DNA of 64,000 nucleotides from Lumbricus terrestris (GCA_949752735.1 OX457036.1:9381911-9445910), one strand, 5' to 3'. Counted from the stretch's first letter, positions 33,911 through 45,412 are shown. Program-made: numbers and translations. The notes: generated from the letters alone by a model not told the origin.

Positions 33911-34093
33911 TCACTGGCAGAGATGGATGTCCCGGATGTCGGTTGGCGTGGAGGAGAGTGAGGATTCGCACGGTTTAAGGTTCGGCGTCGTGGGTGTCGA
34001 TGATGGTGAGGTGGTTGAGAGTTGGTGGTTCTCCTTGGCGATGTTCAGAGCCAACGCTTGCTCGATCTGCTCTTGACACGCTTCGATGCACTC
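33911..34093 (-). CDS. Cyclin D exon 5 (C-terminal coding part)
   Basis: Encodes [20 protein letters not shown], a Ser/Thr/Pro-rich linker, then [13 protein letters not shown] and TGA. The acceptor is TTTCTTCTAG. CQEQIE and TPTDxRD are hallmark D-cyclin words. The linker is Ser/Thr-rich instead of the poly-Glu of human cyclin D1. Confidence 0.92.
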   Translation of the reverse strand, partial: ECIEACQEQIEQALALNIAKENHQLSTTSPSSTPTTPNLKPCESSLSSTPTDIRDIHLCQ

Positions 34094-37000
34094 CTAGAAG
34101 AAAGACAACAAAGCTCTCTGTTAATCCATCATCCGTGACCTCAAGTTCAGCCATGCTGCCCAATGTAAATGTAATTTAAACCTATATAGCGCCGCTTACA
34201 GTAGTTACCATTCTTGACTAAATGCCGTAGGTCTACAATTCCTATATGTACTTAATTGAAAGTTGGAATTAAAGTGATTCGTGGTTATAAACGGATTTGT
34301 TAAGTTAGATATATTACTGTATGCTCTTCCGCAGTAGTTAAGCAGCAAGTAGGCCTAAGTATTTTATTAAATGGCTTATCAGACAAGTACTTCATAAGTT
34401 AGTTTAGATAGTTAATTGCTGTGATTAGTCTTAGTCAGAAGCCGCTTTTCATAGAAGTATGTCAACCGCCCATTTTGATAACGAAGCTACAGATAACACA
34501 TGAAACTCCCTCATCAGAGTTGAACAGCATTGTCCACTATATGCGTGTGCATGTTTGTATTTGCATAATTTTATATCATGACTGCACGATTTATATAGCA
34601 CCGTTTTTGAGTAAAATTCTCACTGGCTCATTTCATCACGACTAACAGCGATCTACTATTCTGCTATCGGAATTTGCGACTATGAGTCCCGCTAACTGTA
34701 CGTGAATCATTCGCTGATAAAAACGGAATTCTTTGAGGTCAGTGTCACACCACAGGATATATGGTCATAATAAAAACCAATTACGGAATCGTTCAGAAAA
34801 TGCGTCCAGTCACACAGTTGTACATCTGTTGTGATAACGGCAGCCGACATAAACCGATCGAATTAGTCTCTTAGCAGAAGCGAACACCATTGCAACTGCA
34901 GGTCAACTTGCATAAAACATAAAATCTGCAAGCCTAGTCGTATGGCTGTAGAACAGTGTAGCTGGGTCTTGCTATTAGACAGCTAGTATTAGGCTACGCA
35001 TTGGAAAAATTGTTCTTTCTGGAGCATTGAGCGACTTAAGCGAATGCCTTGAGTAAAATGCCGCAACAAAACCGCAGATTGCTAGATTGCAACTCATTAC
35101 CAAAGACGTACGCAGATACCTTTGCAGGGGACGTGGGGGGCAGACACAATAGTTGGTCACCGTTAAAAAATTAGCAAGAGATTGAAAAATGCAAAGCAAA
35201 TTTCAAAGGTGTAACTCCCTTTGCGTTTTATTAGTTTCATTAGTATTTCAGAGTGAAGAAATTTGCTGAAAGCCTGAGTATTACTTTGGAAAAGGTGTCA
35301 ATTTTTCACGGGAAGGACAAAAGTGCTCCATGTTGCCCTCTATAGGGATGGGGGTGTCCATCCCACTTACGACAGAATGATAGCACATCGAAAGTAAGAA
35401 GTTTACAATTAGAGAGCTCTATGAAAAATAGCCATCTTCTTAATTTCCTGCTTTGCATTTTCAAGCACTTGCTAAATATAATTTTAACCACAACCATTTC
35501 GCTTTGCTCCTCATGCAGAAAGATCTATGGGCAGCAATGATAAGATCTTAATCTTTATTATTATCGATGGTACGAGGCTGGACACTGACCCGTTCGATAG
35601 ACGTTATCTCCTGCAACCTGTGCAGCAACCGATTCTCCTGACTCCATCCGAGACCCTTCAGACCACAGACGGCAGCACTGAGACTCGACGCAGCAACCAC
35701 GGACGCAGGATGAACCGAGAAACTGAATTCTGAAAAGAAAGACAATTAACAGACTCGAAATATAGCTTGTATGCTGCAACACCTCCTAGATAATTATTAT
35801 ATGCAACTTGCCTAGAGATATTGAAATGGCACCATGTAAATTCCGATTGATTGATTGATTGTTTGATTTTACCTTTTGAGATTAACAAAAGGCCTATGCA
35901 AAGCAATAAAACTATTTGGTATATTACCCTCATTCACTTCGACGGAACCGCAATTGTGAGTGAAACAATGGGGCAACACTCCTTAATTTCGACCATGTGC
36001 CCTGCCATCCAGGAGGTAGGTCGGCCTACATGACACGATCTCTTGTTAAATAGGTCCACTGATATAACCACTTACGATTTATTCCAACTAACATTTTCTG
36101 ATACTTATCAGGTCAACTTACACTATCTCTTACTGATTAGGTCAACATACAGTATCACTTACTAGTTAGGTCAACATACAGTATCACTTACTACTTAGGT
36201 CACCATACAGTATCACTTACTAGTTAGGTCAACATTCAGTATCTCTTACTAATTAGGTCAACCTACACTATCTCTTAATAAATAGGTCAACATACAGTAG
36301 CTCTTACTACTTAGGTCACCATACAGTATCACTTACTAGTTAGGTCAACATACAGTATGACTTACTAGTTAGGTCAACATACAGTATCACTTACTAATTA
36401 AGCCAATTGACATATTATCTTTTACTAATGAGGTCAATTCATGTAGCGCCTGTATTATACAATACACACCTGTGGCACACATTGTGACGAAGGTCTGTGA
36501 ATGGCGAAGGACTGGTTTGTGGCATTCGGGTTCGATGGGGAGACGAGTTATGATCAGCTGGAGGAAGTCGTGGGCGAGGACGGCACTTGTGTCCCACTTC
36601 AGCAGCTGAAGGACCAGCATCTCCCATTCCTATGGAACAGTCAAAGACAATCGGTGGTCAGAGAAAGGCACCAACACAAAAGCAACATGTAGAATCGTAT
36701 GTATGTGTGTTTGTATGTATGTGTGCATGTACTTGTATGTGTTTGTGCAAGTATTTACTCGTGTTTTTTGTGTGTCAGGATACATTTTCAAGTTACCGAC
36801 AGAAGCATTGTTTGTGTTGCAACGTTTTGCATTGTATTCCATTGTAAGCTTTTGTCATAAGACAAGTTTTCTGCGTGTGAGTCTGTTTATGCGCCTGCCT
36901 GGGTGTAGGTCTGTCCGTTCGTCCGTCTATCTGTCTATCTGCCTGTCTGTCTCTCTGTGTGTGTGTGTGTGTGTGTGTGCTTGAAGTGTACGCAGTGAAC

Positions 37001-40000
37001 TAGTCGAGAGGCCTTCATAGTTCAGAAGCCAATGCGGTTCCTATTCCCACGACCCATTGAACCTACCGGTCGGTGATTTAAACCTCCTTTTCAGGGTTTA
37101 AATCACCCAATACGCCCACGCCACTCTTGGACCTTCACACCCCACCCCTAGAGGGTCCCAAAGGAGATCGCATTCCTCTGGACAAAGGTGACTGGCTCTC
37201 GTACATGACCATCGTGTCTAGTGACTGCACACACACATGTCTAGCAGCATCGGTAACTGTTGTCGTGGAACGTATGTTGTACGTGTGTACCAGACACTCT
37301 AATGACTTCCGTAACGACGCCATCATGGCATTTGGAAAATTGTTGCCATGGTAACTAATCGAGCGAAAAATGGTTGTCAAGGATACTTGTTATCGTGTTA
37401 TGCATGCATGTATATCATGGCTGTATATAAGTATGCACGTATTTACAGTACACATACAGTACATAAGTGCAGAACTGCTATGGCTCGGTCTCGATCATGT
37501 GCCTCAATTGGCCCTTCTCTTTGGAATGCTCTTTCTCTTTCTTTTCGCTCTACAATTCTGGCTGGCAGTCTCTCTTCTGCCTTCTATCTTCTCAAAACCT
37601 GCTTCTTCTCGCGGGCCCAGCGCACTGGGAGCGCCTCTGAGCGATTCACCCCACTAGGGGCGTTTTATAAATGATTAAATACAATTCAATCCAATATCCC
37701 CGCATGAATGAATTAATGTATTTGAGCATACATGTATCATGTATACATGTATGTTTGTATAAATGCGTGTCTGGATTAATTTTCTCATTCATGAGGACAG
37801 TTCAGCGTCTGGACATTCTGCAAAGTTCAAGGGAAACAATTATACAGAAGACAGAAGGATTATGCAGGCAGTCTGTCAGACGGGCATGAAAACAGGTAGA
37901 AAGACAGCCATAGGTTTGGCAGGCAGGCAGGCAGGCAGACACACACAGACAGACAGACAGACAGACACAAAGACACACAGACAGGTAGCAAGAGGGCAAG
38001 CAAGAAAGTAGGAGAGCGCAACTGGCAGGGTCGTCTGCTATGGTGTGGCATTAAGGGGGTGAATACCTTGCCGATACAGAGAGGGGTCAGGCCGTGTAGC
38101 CGAGGGGGAAGCGGGAGGGGGTATGGATTTATGTCTACATGCAGATGGACACTGGTCAGTGAATAGGTCGTCTGGTCAGTGAATGGGTCGTCAGGCCAGT
38201 GGGGTTAAAGGTCAGAGGTAATAACATAATTCATTGGGTTCAACTTCGAACTCAATAGTTGGGCTTGTTTGATAAGCAGCTTCGGTGTCGACCGCCTACT
38301 GTAACAGTGGTTGGCTGTACCCTTGTACACGATTGTACTATATCGTACCATGTCGTCTTGGTGGCATTGTGTTGTATTGTACCCCAGCGTACAATGGTGT
38401 CTGCAGTTTCTATCGCTCTATTTTGACTATTATAGTTACTGTCATTACCTATTGCCGCGTGATTATTATTAAGATATTTTGCGACAAGGTATTTAGGATC
38501 TCTCAGGGACTTCGTTACTTACATATTAATAATAAGAATAGTACTAGTAATAATAATAATACAAGTAATATTGTTATTGCTATTGCTATTGTTATTATTA
38601 TTATTATTATTATTATAATTATTGTTGTTGTTGTTGTTGTTGATGATGTTGTTGTTGCTGTTATTGTTATCATCATCCTTTGTTTTACTCGAGGTATCAA
38701 TGCTCCTTCATGATTTGTAAAAATTATTTGAGGAGTAAAGAAGAATGAATCTCGGAGAAATCAGCCTCGTCCCAGGTTTCACAGCTATTTTGAAATGTGC
38801 CTCTGAAATTCTGAATGCAATGGCACTGCCATTACTATTGTTATTTTTAATTATTGTTGTTGTGGCAATCTTATTCAATTAAGCATCGTCCTACACAATA
38901 ACAATTCTGACTCTCCGCAATACAAGGCAACCAATTGTGTCCCACGTGTATTGTATTATACTGGAGTGTATTGTGCTGTCGATAAGAAGAACAATGCGTC
39001 TGTTGAGTATCATAAAGCCGATTGCAAAGTCATCAATTAGGAACTGACACAACCTACGCTAGATCCTGTCGAGACATTTAAAAGAGTTTCCGATTTAAAT
39101 CGTGATGAAAATGAATAAATACATTGATTATAGATAAGCAGACTGAACCAACAAACGATTTCTGCTCATCTGATAACGCTGATATTGCGTAAACAGAGGA
39201 ATGAGTGAATGAATGAATATATGAATGAATATATGAATGAATGAATGAAAAAATGAAAGAATGAATGAATATATGAATGAATGAATGAAAGAATGAATGA
39301 AAAAATGAAAGAAAGAATGAAGGAAAGAAGGAAAGAAAGAATGAATGAAAGAATGAAAGAAAGAATGAATGAAAGAATGAAAGAATGAAGGAAAGAATGA
39401 ACAAACGAACGAACGAACGAATGAACGAACGAACGAACGAATGAACGAACGAACGAATGAACGAACGAACGAACGAACGAACGAACGAACGAACGAACAG
39501 ACGCACGAATGAGCTTCATCCCCAGATCCCTTCCCACATCTCCTTGACCCACCAGGAAATCGCATCCGTGCGACTTCCACCTATCATTAAAAACCCCTAA
39601 CCCCTCCACCCCCAATCCAGCGCCTTCATCCCGTCTACGTAAAGGTGAGGATGGTGCCTACCAGGAGGTCGGTGAGTGTGATGGAGAAGTCCGTATAGAT
39701 GACGAGCTTCTCGGCTTCGATCGGGGTCGCTTCCTTGACCTTGGACGCAATGAACATGCAGACGGCGGCTACCAGCTGGAGCTGGGTCCTCTTGATCTGC
39801 GTCGATGAAAGGACTCGGTCGAGGAAGTTGATGGCCAACGGGAAGACCTCCTCCTCGCGACCCTGCTCCTCGCACACCTGACAATGCAATACAATACAAT
39901 ACAATACAATGCAATACAATGCAATGCAATGCAATACAATACGATACAATACAATACAATACAATGCAATACAATACAATACAATGCAATACAACACAAT

Positions 40001-41065
40001 ACAGAAACGATCATTTATGTGGCGCCTTTATTTGTCTCTGCCTGTCTGTCTGTCTTCATTTGTCTGTACCTGTCTCTCCGTCTGGCTCTCTCTCTTTCTG
40101 CTCTCTATGCCTGCCGTATCTGTTTCGATCTGGCTATTTATGCGTGTCTCTCTCTATCTATGCCCTCTTTTTGTGTCACTGATTCGCAATTACATACACA
40201 CACACATACACACGCACGCGCACATTGCAGAGTGGGCATTGCGTTTTTGCATGTGCGCAATAACTACACAGCACCAATGTCATCTACATATTTGCTATAG
40301 ACTAAGTGTGTCGAGAAATCCCAAAGTCATCTAATACCATGCATCGAGATTAGCAATCGTCTCAGCACTTACAGTACACCCAGCTAAGAAGACGCAGAAA
40401 ATGCGCTATATAATGCGGTTTAACAGCAGTAGAGCTCAGTGATACAGATTAGCTTTGGAGTTCCGCCACAGCAAACGGGGTTCGAACCCTGACGAAGAGT
40501 TTGCTATGATAGAATAAAAATCGTTTACGAAATCGTTTTCCACTGGTTGGCATGTACCGCACGTTCGCTTACAGTATAGAAGCGTAGCTGAAAATTTATA
40601 TAGTGGCAGCAGTGTAGTTCAAACCATGTTTTGACAAAACGCCTGTGAATAAGCTGGTTCCCACGACTTTGGTTGTCATGGGCGCTTCATATAAATCTAG
40701 AGATTACAGTCAATTGTTATTGTCTGCATCAAAATGGAATACGATTGATATTGTCGTGATTGTTCCTAAAAAGTCATTGTCACCCTAAAGCCTTTGTTAG
40801 TTATTGTTATTGTCTCCCTCGAAAGCGATTGTTACTCATTGTTATTGTCTGTTATTGTCTGTACCTCGAGCATCCACTTCGCAACGATCTTCCTCATGTA
40901 CGGCTGGATGTCCTCCTGAAATCGGAAGTAGGATGTGGACAGCGTGTAGTGGTCCTCGGTGTCCAAGAGGTTCTCAAGGACCCGGTCGTCCTCGGCCAGG
41001 ACAGGGTCCCGGAAGGACTGGCGCAATCTCCAATCACCCTCATCGCAGACGAGGAACTGCTCCAT
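33911..41065 (-). CDS. D-type cyclin (five coding exons, spliced)
   Basis: This is a D-type cyclin, the regulatory partner of CDK4/6 that drives G1 by Rb phosphorylation. The exons join in frame: 41065-40865, 39877-39662, 36629-36470, 35729-35590 and 34093-33911 (900 bp, 299 residues; human cyclin D1 has 295). Residues 5-9 are LVCDE, the LxCxE Rb-binding motif. [20 protein letters not shown] and FPLAINFLD open the cyclin box. ASKVKEATP (about 111-119) keeps the lysines near the CDK contact. TFVTMCATE lies in the second fold. The C-terminus has STPTDIRDI, matching the TPTDV degron of cyclin D1, where GSK3-type phosphorylation triggers destruction. All introns are GT-AG (987, 3032, 740 and 1496 bp). 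The start is the only ATG in frame upstream of the conserved region. A D1, D2 or D3 name does not apply if this is the single invertebrate D cyclin. Confidence 0.95.
34094..35589 (-). other. Cyclin D intron 4
   Basis: GT-AG intron of 1496 bp. It contains LINE/SINE tail relics at 34178-34200 and 34590-34630, and at 35266-35310 the word pair AAATTTGCTGAAAGCC and AGGTGTCAATTT, which recurs near 20710-20745 and (second word) at 61198. Confidence 0.85.
35590..35729 (-). CDS. Cyclin D exon 4
   Basis: 140 bp, phase 1 to phase 0. It encodes [20 protein letters not shown] through CGLKGLGW to EITSIER, equivalent to the PPSMVAAGSVVAAVQGL region of vertebrate D cyclins. The acceptor TTTCTTTTCAG is strong. 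The donor is CGG|GTCAGT. Confidence 0.92.
36060..36420. repeat. 29-bp minisatellite in cyclin D intron 3
   Basis: About 12 copies of a 29-bp unit read as TTAGGTCAACATACAGTATC plus ACTTACTAG, with ACC/AAC and TAGT/TACT/TAAT variants. It ends about 50 bp from the exon 3 donor. A short (ATTG)n lies at 35848-35868 in the same intron. Confidence 0.92.
36470..36629 (-). CDS. Cyclin D exon 3
   Basis: 160 bp, phase 0 to phase 1, again the vertebrate length as I recall it. It encodes [20 protein letters not shown] through TFVTMCAT plus one base. The acceptor is CCATAG and the donor ACAG|GTGTGT. Confidence 0.93.
37072..37107. other. 13-bp perfect hairpin in cyclin D intron 2
   Basis: GGTGATTTAAACC and its complement are separated by 10 bases. 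Confidence 0.7.
37477..37690 (+). mobile_element. LINE 3' end in cyclin D intron 2, antisense
   Basis: The plus-strand frame reads [20 protein letters not shown] and later [20 protein letters not shown], stopping at 37672-37674. It is followed by ATTAAATACAATTC. This is the same ORF2 terminal pattern as 7983-8180 but a different subfamily, with a GGGGCGTTTTATAAATG tail box. Confidence 0.78.
37918..37985. repeat. (GGCA)n/(CAGA)n array
   Basis: GGCAGGCAGGCAGG followed by CAGACACA units. Confidence 0.9.
38530..38670. repeat. (AAT)n/(ATT)n/(GTT)n trinucleotide array
   Basis: AT-rich triplets in cyclin D intron 2. Confidence 0.88.
39200..39500. repeat. (GAAT)n/(GAAA)n/(GAAC)n array in cyclin D intron 2
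   Basis: A tetranucleotide array with a composition gradient: GAAT and GAAA at the left, almost pure GAAC at the right. It ends about 160 bp from exon 2. Confidence 0.95.
39662..39877 (-). CDS. Cyclin D exon 2
   Basis: 216 bp, 72 codons, phase 0 at both ends, matching the vertebrate exon as I recall it. It encodes [20 protein letters not shown] through [12 protein letters not shown] to TDLL. The acceptor TGTCAG lies only 4 bp from a (TTGTA)n pentamer array. The donor is CTG|GTAGGC. Confidence 0.93.
39885..40004. repeat. (AATAC)n/(AATGC)n pentamer array at cyclin D exon 2 acceptor
   Basis: About 24 pentamers. On the gene strand they read TTGTA/TTGCA and reach to within a few bases of the CAG acceptor at 39878-39880, so they occupy the polypyrimidine-tract and branch-point zone. 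Confidence 0.95.
40433..40505 (+). repeat. tRNA-like relic in cyclin D intron 1
   Basis: TAGAGCTCAGTGATA resembles an A box and GGGGTTCGAACCC is a perfect B box/T-arm. The D and anticodon arms do not fold well, so this is a SINE head or tRNA pseudogene. Confidence 0.45.
40865..41065 (-). CDS. Cyclin D exon 1 (coding part)
   Basis: Encodes residues 1-67, from [12 protein letters not shown] to [12 protein letters not shown]. The ATG context is CACATGG. The donor is GAG|GTACAG in phase 0, the same place as in vertebrate D cyclins (after WMLE). The frame stays open upstream of the ATG but has no further ATG. Confidence 0.92.
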
Positions 41066-41592
41066 GTGGACCAAGTATCCCTCGGGGGTCGAGGCAGAGC
41101 GTTCCTCAGAATTCCTTCCCACTCTCGAGGATATCCCTCCGGAACGATCACAGAAGGACCTCTGAGTACCGAGAACTGAGCAAGTACTGAGTGATCGACA
41201 ACAACAAAGTCCGATATACTTAGTATTTAAAATCTCTAATTAATTCTCCGCGACGGATATTATATAGAATTATTTCTCTCAAATTCTCCGCTCGATCGGT
41301 GTAGAACAAAATGTTCTGGTCCGGTTAGAACACCGGATCTGGCGGCACTGTCGTTCTTAAGCCGTCGGAACACTACTTAACCGTGTAGGGTCTCGTCTGC
41401 ACCACGGGCTTAGCTGTTCTTAGCCACCGCCGACGACCGATCACTTGATATGGCAAGCGAACAAAGCCCTCAGTCCGACAGTTCCCCAACAAAGACTCAC
41501 AAAGACGGAGGCGACTGCGGCAGCTCTCAAGGCCTCCAGCGGGTACACCAGCTCTCTGACACACTAAACGACGGCGCACAGCTCCGCTAGGA

Positions 41593-41630
41593 TATATACA
41601 CATAAGCCAGCAGACGACTGGGGCAATTGG
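41593..41630 (-). promoter_or_regulatory. Candidate cyclin D core promoter
   Basis: On the minus strand CCAAT (41626-41630) lies about 30 bp upstream of TATATA (41593-41598), about 530 bp before the ATG. Spacing and orientation suit a TATA/CCAAT promoter. A 5' UTR intron cannot be excluded. Confidence 0.3.
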
Positions 41631-42154
41631 GGCCCCGACAGCAGCTCAGCCAGTGTGGGGCAGGAGGCCACAGCCGGGCTATTCATTGAAGCACCTGGCT
41701 GGGGCGCTCACATCATTGGCCCCGGACGGCTGATTGACAGGAACCCCTCTCGGAGAAAGCACAATGAAACTGCGTTCGACTCTGGGGCCTACATACGCAC
41801 GCGGACATGCAAGCGGACGCAGGCGGACATGCAAGGAGACGCAGACGGACTCAATAGGACAAGCACGCTGACGGAGACAAAGGCAGGCAGAAAACATGGA
41901 CGCAATAACCACGCGCAGAAAGTAAATATTATACTAGACAAACAGAAGGAGGGGCGTATACACGGTAAGACAGACAGACAACCAGACGTACAGTGTTATG
42001 CAGACATACATGCAGAGGGAGCATGATACATATCGGGCAACATCTATATTATGAAGGCAATGTGAATGAACTTCTAAACTAATATGTCAGTGGGTCTATA
42101 TGCATACGCACACAACTGGAAATACACGCTTTCATTCAAGCACATACATGCGCA

Positions 42155-42172
42155 TACATTTACATACGTACA

Positions 42173-42203
<31 letters not shown>

Positions 42204-42492
42204 CATACATACATACATACATACATACATACATACATACATACATACATACATACATACATACACACACACATACATACATACATACATACATACATAC
42301 ATACATACATACATACATACATACATACATACATACATACATACATACATACATACATACATACATACATACATACATACATACACACATACATACATTA
42401 CATACATACATACATACAAACATACATACATACATACATACATACATACATACATACATACATACATACATACATACATACATGTGTATAAG

Positions 42493-42532
<40 letters not shown>
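42155..42532. repeat. (CATA)n then (TA)n microsatellite
   Basis: About 320 bp of CATA with few interruptions, then a pure TA run from about 42497. It matches the composition of 6082-6375 in reverse order. Confidence 0.97.
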
Positions 42533-42534
<2 letters not shown>

Positions 42535-42639
42535 TGTTGAATGGTGAGACAGAGCCTTTATTATGGGAAAGACAAGAGGGAAAGTGTCTGGCAGGTAGGT
42601 AGAGGAAGTCAGACAGACCCAGAGAGAGACAGGCAGACC

Positions 42640-43020
42640 TAGAGATAGGCAATGAAACAGAGGGATAGGCAATTGAACGGAGACTTTAAGGGCGAATGAG
42701 AAGTGAATGAGGGCAGAGCTGCGCATAGTATGAGGATGGGGGTTGGGGGAGGTGAGAGTTCGGGAGGGGAAGGGCGCGGCGGGGTGGGGTGGGGTGGGGT
42801 GGATGCGTCTTAGTCAGCCACAGAAGCACGGAAGGAAGAGAACAAGGACACCATTCAAGGGTCCGGTTGCAGACGCCCGCCCCGTTCTGACGTCATTTCC
42901 GGACCACGTGACCACCGGCTGGTTCCCTGATCATGACGTGCAACGATTCCGCTGGTTCCCTGCTCCAGACGACTTTCCGTCTGGCTGCTTGATCCGCACA
43001 GAACGAGTTCAGAGGTAAAG
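42640..43020. other. GC-richer unique stretch
   Basis: A short (GGGGT)n lies at 42780-42800, and one CRE-like TGACGTCA at about 42889-42896 beside CACGTGAC. CTGGTTCCCTG occurs twice (42919 and 42953). No exon could be supported. Confidence 0.35.
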
Positions 43021-43039
43021 TAATACCATGTAATTGTGT

Positions 43040-43600
43040 GTGTAGCGATGGATGTAATGGGATGAACTGTGATGCAATGGAATGTAATGTGACGTAATGG
43101 GATGTAATGGGATGAACTGTGATGCAATGGGATGTAATGTGACGTAATGGGATGTAATGGGATGCACTGTGATGCACTGGGGTGCAATGGAATGTAATGT
43201 GACGTAATGTGACGTAATGGGATGCAATGGGATGCAATGTGGCGTAGTGGGATGTAGCGAGTACAATGTGATGTAGGGAAATGCAATGTGATGCACTGTG
43301 ATGCAATGCAATGTGACCTAATGTGACGTAATGTGATGTAATGAGGTGCAATGTGATGTAGTGAGATGTAATGGGATGTAATGAGTGCAATGTGGTGTAG
43401 TGAAATGCACAGGGATGCAATGTGACGTAATGTGATGTGGTGAGGTGCAATGTGACGTTAATGTGATGTGGTGAGGTGCAATGTGACGTGCTGTGATGCA
43501 ATGGGATGCAATGTGACGTACTGTGATGCAATGGGATGCAATGTGACGTAGTGGGATGTAATGGGATGTAATGTGATGCAATGGGATCGATACGATCGCA
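43040..43600. repeat. 10-bp (GATGTAATGG)n degenerate minisatellite
   Basis: About 55 units, GATG(T/C)AATGG and GACGTAATGT, built from a 5-bp ancestor. The antisense SHYIPL/HCIPL frames are artefacts. Confidence 0.95.
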
Positions 43601-43654
43601 ATTGCATCACATAAACGAAGCATTGCCCTCTTTACAAGCTCCGCCATTCCCCCA

Positions 43655-43742
43655 GTATCCTGGTAACGCCAGTCCAAATCCTGGATAAAGGAGGAGGTCG
43701 ACGCATACCAGTTTTGTTATCACACATCACCATTACTGAAAC
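43655..43742 (-). repeat. ~110-bp short retroposon
   Basis: CGCCAGTCCAAATCCTGG, ATAAAGGAGGAGG and TACTGAAAC are recognisable. Confidence 0.6.
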
Positions 43743-44319
43743 TACTACAATTGCACCAACAACAACTATAATACCGCTATACTAGCTTCCAACTATAAGC
43801 TATAGTTAGTATAGTAGCTACGCTAAACGACGGTGACGTAATGTGATAGTAGTAGTAGCAGCGGTATATAGTGGCTTGGCTTGGCGTGGCGTAGTCTTGT
43901 GCAATATGGTGCACCTTCTAAGGCGCGTCTTGGCCGTGCAAGAACAGCTTGTGCAGAACTTCAAAGTCAACTAAATGCTTCGAAATTTGGGACAGCTACG
44001 AATACCCTAAGGCTTCTCAGCTGCGCAGTTTGTGCTTTGAAATTCGGCCGAAGCTTCTGGTGGAAAATTGTTCAGAATTGAAGCAAATAATTGTTCTAAT
44101 TGAGCGGAGCGATTAATTAATCTGCGCAATTACTTATGATTAAAGTGAGACTTTCAAGTCGTTGCAACTTTGAGAGTAGTTGACGAAGGGTTAAAACTCT
44201 GCTGAACGACAAAATATGTGCAATTATTGAGAATGGCCCCTTGATAATAGTTTATGTAGGGTTTGTAGACCGCATTGCAATTTCTGTCATCTCGTTGGAA
44301 GCCATGCATCTGATTGTAT

Positions 44320-44880
44320 ATATGTAATTGTAATTGTAACCGTGGTAGAAATCGTTATTGTAACTGCAATAATGTGAATGTAACTGTAACTATAGCTATA
44401 ACCATGACTATCACTATAACTATAAATGTAGCTTTAACCAATGGCGGCGCCAGGATTTCAGTTTTGGGGACTGAATCCTCGCGGAGGAAATTTTCCATTC
44501 ACATCCACCAAAATTCCTGACGACCGTTTTTTAGTCATCCGGTCAAAAATCGTGGAAATATTTGAGTTTTGCATGTTAAAAAATCAGAATGGCCTTTTTT
44601 CAGGAGGCTTAGCCCCCGGGTTTCCTTTTATAGGAGGAACTTAGCCCCCTATAAACCCCTGCCTAGCGCCGCCACTGGCTTTAACCATACATGTGTAATT
44701 GTAGCTATAATCATAGTTAAATTTGTACTTATATATAACTTCAAATGTAGCTATAATTATAACTGCAAATGTAACTATAACGATGATTCTACTGTAATTG
44801 TGACTGTAAATGTAACTGTTACTGGTACAGTTTGTGTACTCGTAATCGTAAACGTAATCGCGTAATTACTCCAACATAGA
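44320..44880. repeat. (TGTAAC)n/(TATAAC)n degenerate array split by a MITE
   Basis: GTAACTGTAAC-type hexamers occur on both sides of the hAT MITE at 44439-44677, so the array predates the insertion. Confidence 0.85.
44439..44677. mobile_element. hAT-like MITE with perfect 8-bp target duplication
   Basis: The ends CAATGGCGGCGCCAGG and CCTAGCGCCGCCACTG are inverted. GCTTTAAC flanks both sides (44431-44438 and 44678-44685). The interior shares ACTGAATCC and TTAGCCCCC blocks with 7768 and 22338. Confidence 0.92.
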
Positions 44881-45278
44881 TAGCAGTTTGCCGGTTGCAA
44901 TGTATAATTATAGTCTTGTAAGTTTCCTTAAAATTTCGACGGTCAACGCAAATAATAATTAGAGCCACATCTGGTGAATAGAATTTCAACTGATTCTAGA
45001 AGCAGGAAGCTTTCTAAATTTAATTTTAAAACACGGCAATTAATTAAGACATTTATGCAGCGACATAAATAGTTCTACTATTATACAACACGGTAGCATC
45101 CTAACTGCATAACCCAAGCAGCTGCATCATGGGGATTTCTCGTGAAGCACCTAAATGAGAAGGCACTGATACGGGAATACTCTATGTCGTGACAACGGCA
45201 TTAATAAGTTGACACAGCGATCAAAATCAGGGCAATCAAGCTTTTATAAACTACATGAAAAAACAGACTAATTGCACA

Positions 45279-45412
45279 GAGGGGGGATTTTGTCCGAGGG
45301 TATGAGGGGGATAATGTCCCACGCAAAATCTAGGGTGGGAGATTTTGTCCGCGGGGCCTTTGTCCGGGGGGAATCATGTCCAGGGGGGGATAATGTCCTA
45401 CAATCATGAGTG
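45279..45412. repeat. Solo G-rich arm of the GGAC/poly(C) foldback family
   Basis: Units such as GGGGGGATTTTGTCC and GGGGGATAATGTCC repeat about seven times in diverged form. There is no facing arm, so it is a solo or half-deleted element. It lies just upstream of the complete element at 45583. Confidence 0.75.

Noticed and set aside
36060..36420. CRISPR-like array (29-bp units)
   Set aside because: The units abut directly with no unique spacers, and the DNA is an animal intron.
40433..40505. tRNA gene
   Set aside because: The B box is perfect but the cloverleaf does not fold. It is kept only as a tRNA-like relic.
41066..41122. Upstream extension of cyclin D exon 1
   Set aside because: The frame is open but has no ATG. 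The conserved D-cyclin start ME..L.C.E begins at 41065.
40760..41190. Plus-strand frames of 128-139 codons
   Set aside because: They are antisense to cyclin D exon 1.
42855..43677. 212-codon HHSTSHCIPL frame and overlapping ones
   Set aside because: Translation of the GATGTAATGG minisatellite in several frames.
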